Origin: CAZFLD01 sp964519835
GTDB lineage: Bacteria > Spirochaetota > Spirochaetia > DSM-27196 > CAZFLD01
Length of the DNA stretch: 11,840 bases
Reading direction: 5' to 3'
NCBI GenBank assembly: GCA_964519835.1
Contig: CAZFLD010000105.1
Span: 1-11,840 of the forward strand
Of the stretch, positions 5,751 through 11,840 are shown one piece after another. A program made the position numbers and the translations under genes. The notes below the pieces were generated by a model, which searched no databases, had not been told where the DNA came from, and worked only from the letters and a program-made list of their open reading frames with translations. The stretch's first letter is position 1. Each line of letters opens with the position of its first letter.

Positions 5751-6797
5751 TCAGCGAACCTTCACAAAAACCCCAAACATCACAATGATAATAAGAATCT
5801 GAACGAGGGCGAAGCGCACAAGCACCTGTGTGTTGGACCAGCCCTTTGTGTGACGGAAGTGATCGTGCAGCGGAAAGCGCACTCGCTTGAAGACCTTGAT
5901 CCGGGCGAAGCGAATCAGCGCCACCTTGATAATGCCGGTGCCACCGTTCACAAGCATCACGGACGAGGTGATAAGGATCAAAAACGGGTTTCCGCTTACG
6001 ATAATCGTCACGCCGATAAAAAAACCGAGCGCGCGGCTGCCCGCGTCCCCCATAAGAACCTTGGACGGATAGGCGTTGAACCATAAGTAGGCGGCAAGAC
6101 TGCCCACCATCGAAAAGGTCATAATCGCCCAGGACGCGGCTCGGCCGTAGAACGGGAGGAGGAGGTACTCGGAAATCTCGGAATTGCCTACCACGACGTA
6201 CAAAAAGACCGCGAGACTAATCATCGCAAGCAGCACAAGCGTGCTCGAGAGCCCGTCGACCCCGTCGGTGCAGTTTGTGCTGTTGATGGAAAGCCAAATA
6301 ATCGCCGTGGAGAGAGGCACGAATACAACGGCCGAGAGGTCAAACTCGACCGGGGTGAACGGTATCCAGATATGGCCGCTGTCGGGAAAGAGCAAAAACG
6401 ACGCTGCTAAGGCGATGGCAAAGTCCATTGCTCCCTTGAGGTACTCGCCCCAGGGCCGTTTGCTCCGGTCGTCCACATAGCCCGACAGCATCGCGATGAC
6501 AACAAAGCCGAGCAGCACAAAGTGGCGCCAGTACAGTGGTGCAGTGAGCGCCGCGGTCGCCACCGCAACCAACACAAACACCAGACCGCCTCCGGTCGGC
6601 TTGCCGACGGAAATGTCGCTATAAACGGCATGCTCTCGACCGCGGTCCTTCGGGAGCAGACGGAAGCTGCGCGGTAGCAGAACAATCGACAACACAAAAC
6701 TCACCGACGTTCCCGCGACTATCAAGAACAGGTGAGAGCTGAGGAGCCGGAACGGACCAAAAACCGGCTCTAGGAGGTCTCCAAGCCAGGGTATCAT
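5751..6797 (-). CDS. mraY: Phospho-N-acetylmuramoyl-pentapeptide transferase
   Basis: MraY moves phospho-MurNAc-pentapeptide from UDP to undecaprenyl phosphate, making lipid I at the inner face of the cytoplasmic membrane. The 348-residue, roughly ten-helix protein shows the family landmarks in order: GKPTGGGLVF (65-74), GYVDDRSKRP with Asp109-Asp110, INSTNCTDGVDGLSS (171-185), WFNAYPSKVLMGDAGSRALG (239-258) with catalytic Asp251, and FPLHDHFRHTKGW (308-320). The last box is usually P-x-H-H-H-F; here it is His311-Asp312-His313, which I associate with spirochaetal MraY but cannot confirm. The WecA relatives are a less good fit because of the KPTGGG and HxH boxes. The gene is not in a mur/dcw cluster; it directly follows a gene for an unknown membrane protein, whose TAG abuts its ATG, so the two are probably coupled. 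Confidence 0.93.
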   Translation of the reverse strand: MIPWLGDLLEPVFGPFRLLSSHLFLIVAGTSVSFVLSIVLLPRSFRLLPKDRGREHAVYSDISVGKPTGGGLVFVLVAVATAALTAPLYWRHFVLLGFVVIAMLSGYVDDRSKRPWGEYLKGAMDFAIALAASFLLFPDSGHIWIPFTPVEFDLSAVVFVPLSTAIIWLSINSTNCTDGVDGLSSTLVLLAMISLAVFLYVVVGNSEISEYLLLPFYGRAASWAIMTFSMVGSLAAYLWFNAYPSKVLMGDAGSRALGFFIGVTIIVSGNPFLILITSSVMLVNGGTGIIKVALIRFARIKVFKRVRFPLHDHFRHTKGWSNTQVLVRFALVQILIIIVMFGVFVKVR

Positions 6798-7781
6798 CTA
6801 TGCGGCAACTTTCTCCGTTGTCTTAAAAGGGACACGATCGATCAGAAGACCGACCAGCAGCAAGCCCAGAGCTCCCCCGTAAAGCGCCACCGGAATAAAC
6901 GTGATCTCGTAGATGTACGAGAAGCCCCGAACAAATCCATACAACAGCGCGACGCCGGCTACAAAAAGCACAAGTTGCGCCCACTTCGCAACGCGGGAGA
7001 GCTTAAACGCGTGAACTTGCGTCAAGACAAACATCCACATAAACCCGACCATAAACATGGTCCAAATCGGATTGTCCTTGTACACCGTAATCAGCGTGGC
7101 ATGCACAATGACTCCGGCCTCGAGCGCCACAATCCAGCCCGGGTTCATATGGAGTTTTGTATTGGCCATCGAAATCTGAATAAACAGCAGAAACATGTAC
7201 ACAAAACCGCTCAACAAGCCCCAGTTTCCGTCCATCGGGTGAAACCAAAACGTAAACACCACGGCCCAAGCGATGTACATGCCGTGCCACCGCCGGACAA
7301 ATGCATACACGCGCTGTGGCGGCCTAAACGCCTTACCCCAGAACAAACCGCGTCGGGGAATCTCCAAGAACAGGATCAGGACAAGCATGACGATGACCGA
7401 TCCCTGGCTTACCCAAATCGGCACATCCTGCGCCAGCCCGTCGTACCAGATGTAGGTCTGGACCTGGTGAAGGATAACAAACAACAGGTTCACGCCGAGC
7501 GCTGCGAGATTGTACTTCGAGATGCCCTGCTTGCCGTCGCGGGCCGACCGCGCCTTGAAGAGCAATGCCCACACCACAAGTTGATGTACTCCATAGCCGA
7601 CCCAATAGGTTATGCGTGCCGCCGTGGACGCCACCGGAAGCTGCCAAAAATACCAGTCGGCCCCTTGGTCCGGGAGTAGCGGATAGAACCTGCGAACGAT
7701 GCTCGGCTCGAGCAGAAAACTAACAACGCTTATGATGCCAAAGGCGATCAAGGAGGCGGTCAGAACCCGTTTTTCCGTCAT
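6798..7781 (-). CDS. Ten-helix integral membrane protein of unknown function, cotranscribed with mraY
   Basis: I do not recognise the family. From the ATG at 7781 the protein has 327 residues and about ten hydrophobic segments, near 7-27, 57-76, 89-113, 121-141, 163-181, 187-206, 214-233, 238-258, 265-284 and 288-314. Histidines lie within or at the edge of several helices: His66 (GVHQLVVW), His105 (ILHQVQTY), His166 (RRWHGMY), His181 (FWFHPMDG), His227 (IVHATL) and His257 (QVHAF). This is the sort of pattern seen where haem or metal is bound, but no known signature is present. No signal peptide, soluble domain or catalytic motif is seen. An upstream TTG (7811) would add ten residues; neither start has a clear ribosome site, so the ATG is preferred. 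Its TAG touches the mraY ATG, suggesting a role in cell envelope work, which is inference only. Confidence 0.8.
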   Translation of the reverse strand: MTEKRVLTASLIAFGIISVVSFLLEPSIVRRFYPLLPDQGADWYFWQLPVASTAARITYWVGYGVHQLVVWALLFKARSARDGKQGISKYNLAALGVNLLFVILHQVQTYIWYDGLAQDVPIWVSQGSVIVMLVLILFLEIPRRGLFWGKAFRPPQRVYAFVRRWHGMYIAWAVVFTFWFHPMDGNWGLLSGFVYMFLLFIQISMANTKLHMNPGWIVALEAGVIVHATLITVYKDNPIWTMFMVGFMWMFVLTQVHAFKLSRVAKWAQLVLFVAGVALLYGFVRGFSYIYEITFIPVALYGGALGLLLVGLLIDRVPFKTTEKVAA

Positions 7782-7855
7782 GGCAAGAGGGTAACTCAGC
7801 GCCGGCACCAAATCAAGATGACGCCTGCAGCGGTTCTGTAGTAGCCTCTCCCACG

Positions 7856-9460
7856 ATGCGTTTCCGGCTTGTGGTGTTTTTGTTGCTGCCCATGCTGATT
7901 GTCTTTGTGGCAGGTGTTGTTGTGTACGGGACCCGTTCTCGGCCCTTTGTTATAGACCAGTACGGAGTCGAGGTCGTAACCACTTTGGAGCTCAAGGCGG
8001 CCTTTACCACCTCTTGGCTGGAGGACCGAATCGGTTTGGTCCGCGCGTTTGCCCGTGCACCGGAAGTTGAGAGGTGGGATCCGGCGGCCCTCGCTGTCGC
8101 GGCAAGGCGGTTTGCACAGTCCTTTGATGAGTTCTCCGCGGTTGTCTATGTGGATGCCGAGGGTATCAGCGTCGCCGAGTCGGCCGGTGCGCCGGGCGGC
8201 TTTGTCGGAGATAGGCCCTACTTCCGTCGCGCGATTGCCGGGGAGGCAAACACCAGCCCCGCGCTCACCGGGCGCAACACCGGCCGTCGTATCGTTATAT
8301 TTGCGGCGCCGGTGTATGGCGACGCGACGGGCGCCGACGCAGACGATGGCACGGCCGGCGACGCGGCGGCCCCCGCCGCCGCGCCCCGGGGGATTGTCTT
8401 CGGCGCGGTCCGCTTGGACAGCCTAAACGCCTTTGTGGGTGAGTTGGCGCCGGGCCACGACATCTACACGACCCTGTACGATGGCGCCGGGAGTGTTGTT
8501 GCCACCAACTATGATCCGCGTGTATTCGCCGAAGGAGCTGCTCACAATTGTGTCGGGATCGAGCCCGCACTCTACACCGGGCCGGAGGGCCGGATGGTCT
8601 TGGGGGCCCGCCGAGTCATCACCGACGACGGGTGGGCGATGGTTGCCGAGGCGCCCGCCGACCGAATGTTTCGTTTGTTTCAGGACTACAACAACAGCTT
8701 GCTGACGACGGGCATTATTGCGACCGGTCTGTCACTGTTGTTTGCCTTTGCCCTTGCCGCCTCGGTCGTCCGGCCCATCGCACGATTGGATACGATAAGC
8801 CGCGATGCGGCGGCCGGCCGCTACGATGACGCCTTGGCTCGTGACTTCCCACCGACGGCGCCGCGGGAGCTTCGACACCTGTTCGGCGCCATGGTCGACA
8901 TGATTCGATTGGTCCGCCGGCGACAAGTAGAGCTCGAGCGGATATCGGTTACGGACTCCCTCACTTCGCTTGCAAACCGCCGCTACTTGGAGGAGGAGGC
9001 CAAACGCATCTTTGTCATGTGCGCACGTGCCGGAAAACCGTGTACGGTGCTTGTGATCGATGTGGATCACTTCAAGTCCGTGAACGACCGGTACGGACAC
9101 GATACGGGCGACGCGGTGCTGATCGGCCTCGCAGTCAAGATGCGACGACTCCTCAGGGCGGGCGATCTGCTTGCTCGCTATGGGGGCGAGGAGTTTGTGG
9201 CGGTCCTTCCAAAGACGTCGTGCACGGAAGGGGTGGTGCTGGCTGAGCGTATGCGGGGTGGTATCGAGGGGGCGGTTTTCGAGGCCGCCGTCCACGGCCT
9301 GCACCTCACGGTGAGCATAGGCGTCGCTCCTGTTCACATTCCCACCGAAGAGGATCCGGACGCCTTTGACGAGCTACTCGGTGCGGGTATATCGGTCGCG
9401 GACGCGGCGTTGTACAGCGCCAAGCGCGCCGGCAGAAATCGCGTTCAGTCGGCATGCTGA
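7856..9460 (+). CDS. Membrane-bound diguanylate cyclase with periplasmic Cache sensor, HAMP and GGDEF
   Basis: It makes the second messenger c-di-GMP from two GTP in response to an outside signal. The 534 residues divide into an N-terminal helix (4-24), a periplasmic double-Cache-like sensor (about 30-275, with the typical GDRPYFRRAIAGE at 118-130), a second helix (282-303), a HAMP linker (about 304-356) and a GGDEF domain (about 362-532). The active loop is RYGGEEF (Gly443-Phe447), the metal-binding strand is VIDVDHFKSVND (400-411), and an inhibitory I-site RAGD (434-437) lies five residues before the loop. It should be catalytically competent and product-inhibited. An Ala/Pro/Asp/Gly-rich low-complexity insert (about 156-178) sits in the sensor. 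The ATG has no clear ribosome site. It is divergent from the unknown membrane protein gene (74 bp) and looks monocistronic. The ligand is unknown. Confidence 0.93.
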   Translation: MRFRLVVFLLLPMLIVFVAGVVVYGTRSRPFVIDQYGVEVVTTLELKAAFTTSWLEDRIGLVRAFARAPEVERWDPAALAVAARRFAQSFDEFSAVVYVDAEGISVAESAGAPGGFVGDRPYFRRAIAGEANTSPALTGRNTGRRIVIFAAPVYGDATGADADDGTAGDAAAPAAAPRGIVFGAVRLDSLNAFVGELAPGHDIYTTLYDGAGSVVATNYDPRVFAEGAAHNCVGIEPALYTGPEGRMVLGARRVITDDGWAMVAEAPADRMFRLFQDYNNSLLTTGIIATGLSLLFAFALAASVVRPIARLDTISRDAAAGRYDDALARDFPPTAPRELRHLFGAMVDMIRLVRRRQVELERISVTDSLTSLANRRYLEEEAKRIFVMCARAGKPCTVLVIDVDHFKSVNDRYGHDTGDAVLIGLAVKMRRLLRAGDLLARYGGEEFVAVLPKTSCTEGVVLAERMRGGIEGAVFEAAVHGLHLTVSIGVAPVHIPTEEDPDAFDELLGAGISVADAALYSAKRAGRNRVQSAC

Positions 9461-9498
9461 ACCCCCACCCGGCCGTGGCAAGGCTGCTCTTCTTTACC

Positions 9499-9550
9499 TA
9501 GTTGACTGACTTAGTTGAGTGACTTAGTTAAGTGACTTTGTTAGATTTGA
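9499..9550 (+). repeat. Three 13-bp tandem repeats plus a degenerate fourth, upstream of the importer operon
   Basis: TAGTTGACTGACT (9499-9511), TAGTTGAGTGACT (9512-9524) and TAGTTAAGTGACT (9525-9537) are head-to-tail copies differing at only two positions; 9538-9550 (TTGTTAGATTTGA) is a decayed fourth. Each copy junction contains a 12-bp dyad of the form ACTTA-GT-TAAGT: perfect at 9522-9533, one mismatch at 9509-9520, weaker at 9496-9507. A possible promoter, TTGAGT (9515-9520), 17 bp, TTGTTA (9538-9543), lies within the array. This AT-rich tract stands out in the GC-rich neighbourhood and lies 34 bp before the ynjB-like start. It looks like a regulator binding array. The 9461-9498 stretch before it shows nothing I can support. 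Confidence 0.75.
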
Positions 9551-9583
9551 GCGTGGAATTTGGGTCCATATTGGAGGAGCGGC

Positions 9584-10828
9584 ATGAAAAAGCGGGCGAT
9601 AGTTGGTCTGTTATTGGCCGGATGTGTTTTTAGCACAAGCGCAATCGGTACCAGCGAATCAGGGATGCCGTTTCACGAGCGTTTTGACAACATGAGTTGG
9701 GAGGATGTCGTCGCCGAGGCCGAAGGGCAGGAGGTCTTTTTCTACATGTGGGGCGGCTCCGACGCAATAAACGAATTTGTGACCGGCTTTGTCGGCGGCC
9801 GCCTCGCCGCTGAATACGGAGTCGAGATGGAAGTAGTGCCGGTTGCGGACGCGTCGGTGTTTGTGAACCGGGTGCTCACCGAGAGGCAGGCCGGTCGTGA
9901 CCAAATGGGCTCGGTGGATTTGATGTGGATAAACGGCGAGAACTTCCGTACGCTTCGCGAGGCGGACCTTCTCTTCGGCCCCTTCGCCTCGCGGTTGCCG
10001 AGCTCGCAGTACCTGGATCTCGACGATGCCGCCGTCGCGTTTGACTTCGGCTATCCCGTGGAGGGCTACGAGTCGCCCTACGGTTCCGCCCAGTTTGTGA
10101 TGATCTACGACTCGGCGCGGGTGCCGGAGCCTCCGGCGACGATTGCGGCGCTTTTTGATTGGATAGAGGCGAATCCGGGACGCTTTGCCTATCCCGCACC
10201 GCCGGATTTTACCGGCTCGGCGTTTGTGCGCCATGTCTTTTACCACGCCGCCGGCGAGGTGGAGCGCCTCCTTGTTCCCTTCGATGAGGAGCTCTTCGAC
10301 GAGGTTGCCGCAGAGGCGTGGAACATGCTCAACAACCTCGAGCAGTATCTCTGGCGTGATGGCGACACCTATCCCGAGTCCGCCACTATTGTCGAGGATC
10401 TCTTTGCCAACAGCGAAGTCGACTTCGACATGGCCTATAATCCGGCGGAAGCCGCCAATCTCGTCGCCCAAGGGCGGTACCCCGAAACCACGCGTACCTT
10501 TGTGTTCGAAGGTGGCACGATTGGAAATACGCACTACGTGGCAATCCCCTACAACGCATCTCACAAGGCGGCGGCTCTTGTCACGGCTAACCTGCTTTTG
10601 AGCCCGGAGGCGCAGTACGAGAAGGCGCTTCCATCGGTCTGGGGCGATCTACCGGTACTTGACATCGACTTGCTGCCGGAACGCCTGCAAGATGCCTTTG
10701 CGTCAATTCCCCGCTCACCGTCGGTGCTGTCGCCGCAGGTTCTGTCTAATGCAAAGCTGCCCGAGTTGGACGCCGCATGGATACAGGCCATTGAAGAGGG
10801 GTGGCGTGAGACGGTGTTGCAGCAGTAG
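9584..10828 (+). CDS. ynjB: ABC importer substrate-binding protein, YnjB type
   Basis: The 414-residue exported protein aligns along its length with E. coli YnjB, the binding protein of an importer whose substrate is not established. Shared blocks include FYMWGGSDAINEF (residues ~57-69), a VDLMWINGENFRTLREADLL run, ESPYGSAQF, YPAPPDFTGSAFVR, the YLWRDGDTYPES segment, FNP-like YNPAEAANLV, GTIGNTHYVAIP and NLLLSPEAQ...WGDLPVLD. The N-terminus MKKRAIVGLLLAGC carries a lipobox-like LAGC with Cys14, so it may be a lipoprotein; the leader is short, and cleavage by signal peptidase I farther on is possible. The ATG at 9584 is preceded by a strong GGAGGAG (9573-9579), which favours it over a GTG or similar start at 9560. 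Two permease genes follow at 18 bp and with a 4-base overlap. Tandem repeats upstream are the likely control site. Confidence 0.92.
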   Translation: MKKRAIVGLLLAGCVFSTSAIGTSESGMPFHERFDNMSWEDVVAEAEGQEVFFYMWGGSDAINEFVTGFVGGRLAAEYGVEMEVVPVADASVFVNRVLTERQAGRDQMGSVDLMWINGENFRTLREADLLFGPFASRLPSSQYLDLDDAAVAFDFGYPVEGYESPYGSAQFVMIYDSARVPEPPATIAALFDWIEANPGRFAYPAPPDFTGSAFVRHVFYHAAGEVERLLVPFDEELFDEVAAEAWNMLNNLEQYLWRDGDTYPESATIVEDLFANSEVDFDMAYNPAEAANLVAQGRYPETTRTFVFEGGTIGNTHYVAIPYNASHKAAALVTANLLLSPEAQYEKALPSVWGDLPVLDIDLLPERLQDAFASIPRSPSVLSPQVLSNAKLPELDAAWIQAIEEGWRETVLQQ

Positions 10829-10846
10829 GGTGCGGATTCGCCTGCG

Positions 10847-11689
10847 ATGAGACGTTGGTGGGCCGTCCCGGCCTTTGTGGTCCTCAGCATCCTGTTTGTC
10901 GGCGGCCTCGCGTCCGGCTTGGCGCAGAGTCTCGGCTATCTGCCGGCTGCAGGCCTTTTTGACTTGACGCTCGGGGCATACATTGAGGTTTTGTGTATGC
11001 CGAGCTTCCTGCAGTCCTTGGTCCTCACGACATTTGTCTCCGCCACAGCCACTTTCTTGAGTGTAGCCCTTGCCCTGGTAACTGCATTTGCCCTGCGCCG
11101 CCGGCTCCGGGGACGTCGTCTTCTCGGGTTTATCTACCAGCTGCCGCTGACCGTGCCCCATCTTGTTGTGGCGGTTGGTGCCCTTATGCTTTTTTCGCAG
11201 AGTGGTCTGATCTCCCGTCTACTCTACTCGCTTGGGGTTATCGACGGCACCGCCGCGTTCCCGGTTGTCGTGTACGATGACTACGGCCTCGCCGTCATCT
11301 TTGTGTACGTTTGGAAGCAGATACCGTTTATTGGTCTTATCGTCTTGGCGGTTCTCCAGTCGACGGGAGAAGACTACGAGGAGGTAGCGCGCACGCTCGG
11401 CGCCGGCCGTCGAAAGACTTTTTTTCACGTACTGCTGCCTTTGGTGCTTCCCGGCATCCTGCCGGGATCGGTGATAATCTTTGCCTACGTGTTTGGATCG
11501 TTCGAGGTGCCGCTACTGTTAGGAAAGTCATATCCCGCTATGCTCTCGGTGTTTGCATACCAAAACTACGTGGACGTGGATCTGTCAATGCGACCGATCG
11601 CTATGGCGGCCGGTATCCTAATCGCGCTGGTGTGTATGACGCTGATTCTAATATACCGAGGGTTGGCTACACGGGTGGTGCGGCGATGA
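10847..11689 (+). CDS. ABC importer permease, corresponding to the N-terminal half of YnjC
   Basis: The 280-residue membrane protein has about six hydrophobic helices (near 5-27, 55-80, 93-115, 144-166, 201-225 and 250-272). It also carries the EAA loop that contacts the ATPase: EDYEEVARTLGAGRRKTFF at about 175-193, followed by LLPLVLPGILPG. It would form half of the membrane channel for the YnjB-type binding protein just upstream. E. coli YnjC is a single protein of about 510 residues with two such halves; here the second half is encoded by the next gene, whose ATG overlaps this TGA as ATGA. No strong ribosome site precedes the ATG and the gap from ynjB is 18 bp, so translation may be coupled. 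An ATPase gene (YnjD-like) would be expected beyond the window. Confidence 0.9.
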   Translation: MRRWWAVPAFVVLSILFVGGLASGLAQSLGYLPAAGLFDLTLGAYIEVLCMPSFLQSLVLTTFVSATATFLSVALALVTAFALRRRLRGRRLLGFIYQLPLTVPHLVVAVGALMLFSQSGLISRLLYSLGVIDGTAAFPVVVYDDYGLAVIFVYVWKQIPFIGLIVLAVLQSTGEDYEEVARTLGAGRRKTFFHVLLPLVLPGILPGSVIIFAYVFGSFEVPLLLGKSYPAMLSVFAYQNYVDVDLSMRPIAMAAGILIALVCMTLILIYRGLATRVVRR

Positions 11690-11840
11690 AACTCTTTCGA
11701 ATCATAGTTGTAGCCGGGATTATCGTAGGCGTTGTTCTGCCGCTTCTTCCGATCCTGGTCAACGCCTTTGGTACGCGTTGGTTTTTCCCAGATCTCTTGC
11801 CGCAGACGTTCTCGCTACGCGGCTGGCAGTATGTGCTAAA
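11686..11840 (+). CDS. Second ABC importer permease, 5' part only (C-terminal half of YnjC)
   Basis: An open frame starts with ATG at 11686, overlapping the stop of the previous permease by four bases (ATGA), and is cut by the window edge after 51 codons. It begins MKLFRIIVVAGIIVGVVLPLLPIL, a positive start and a first membrane helix, then NAFGTRWFFPDLLPQ, which fits the start of a binding-protein-dependent permease with its first periplasmic loop. Its position and overlap indicate the partner of the preceding permease, making a heterodimeric channel. The identification rests mainly on context because no EAA loop lies within the window. Confidence 0.8.
   Translation, partial: MKLFRIIVVAGIIVGVVLPLLPILVNAFGTRWFFPDLLPQTFSLRGWQYVL

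Noticed and set aside
9499..9550. Tandem repeats as a CRISPR array or replication origin iterons
   Set aside because: The copies are contiguous with no spacers, too short and few for CRISPR, and no cas or replication initiator gene, DnaA box cluster or partition gene is nearby.
9659..10564. Minus-strand 301-codon open frame inside the ynjB-like gene
   Set aside because: The opposite strand matches YnjB along its whole length; this frame has no recognisable motif and arises from codon bias.

Overview
The window looks like chromosomal DNA of a free-living, fairly GC-rich bacterium. My best guess is a spirochaete (Spirochaetia). This is an inference from protein flavour: an MraY with an H-D-H rather than H-H-H box, an Hsp33 beginning with an IKD...LPxDGMT-like leader, an NADase-type glycan-binding tail, and a chorismate mutase of the yeast/plant type. 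There is no rRNA or other decisive marker. I see no insertion sequence, phage gene, tRNA, rRNA or CRISPR array, and no gene-free stretch longer than about 125 bases.

Layout. (1) Positions 2-271 are the 3' end of a plus-strand gene for a secreted or surface protein with a C-terminal glycan-binding-like domain, followed by a terminator-like hairpin. (2) purA (adenylosuccinate synthase) and hslO (Hsp33 redox chaperone) follow on the plus strand. (3) A convergent minus-strand pair, a eukaryotic-type chorismate mutase and an HD-domain nucleotidase-like hydrolase, overlaps by 16 nt and is probably translationally coupled. A hairpin with a minus-strand T run ends this pair beside hslO. (4) A sulfatase-fold enzyme without the usual formylglycine motif is divergent from the chorismate mutase, with 31 bp between start codons, and ends in a good intrinsic terminator. 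(5) A minus-strand pair encodes a ten-helix membrane protein of unknown function and mraY, with the stop of the first abutting the start of the second. (6) A membrane-bound, cache-sensing diguanylate cyclase lies divergent from that pair. (7) A YnjB/YnjC-type ABC importer operon begins behind three 13-bp tandem repeats and runs off the right edge. In E. coli YnjC is one long permease; here it appears as two half-size genes.

Most of the window is housekeeping: purine synthesis, aromatic amino acid synthesis, peptidoglycan lipid I synthesis, oxidative protein protection, c-di-GMP signalling and nutrient import. I do not see a convincing undescribed multi-gene system. The most interesting signals are residue-level departures inside otherwise normal enzymes. 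PurA has lost the Lys and Asp that normally read the guanine of GTP (TKLD is TGLA here). The HD hydrolase has Asn at the last metal ligand. The chorismate mutase appears to lack one active-site Arg. The sulfatase-fold protein uses a Thr-type nucleophile position. The other notable signal is the dyad-containing tandem repeat array in front of the importer. Enzyme residue numbers quoted for E. coli, yeast or human proteins are from memory and are used only for alignment by eye.
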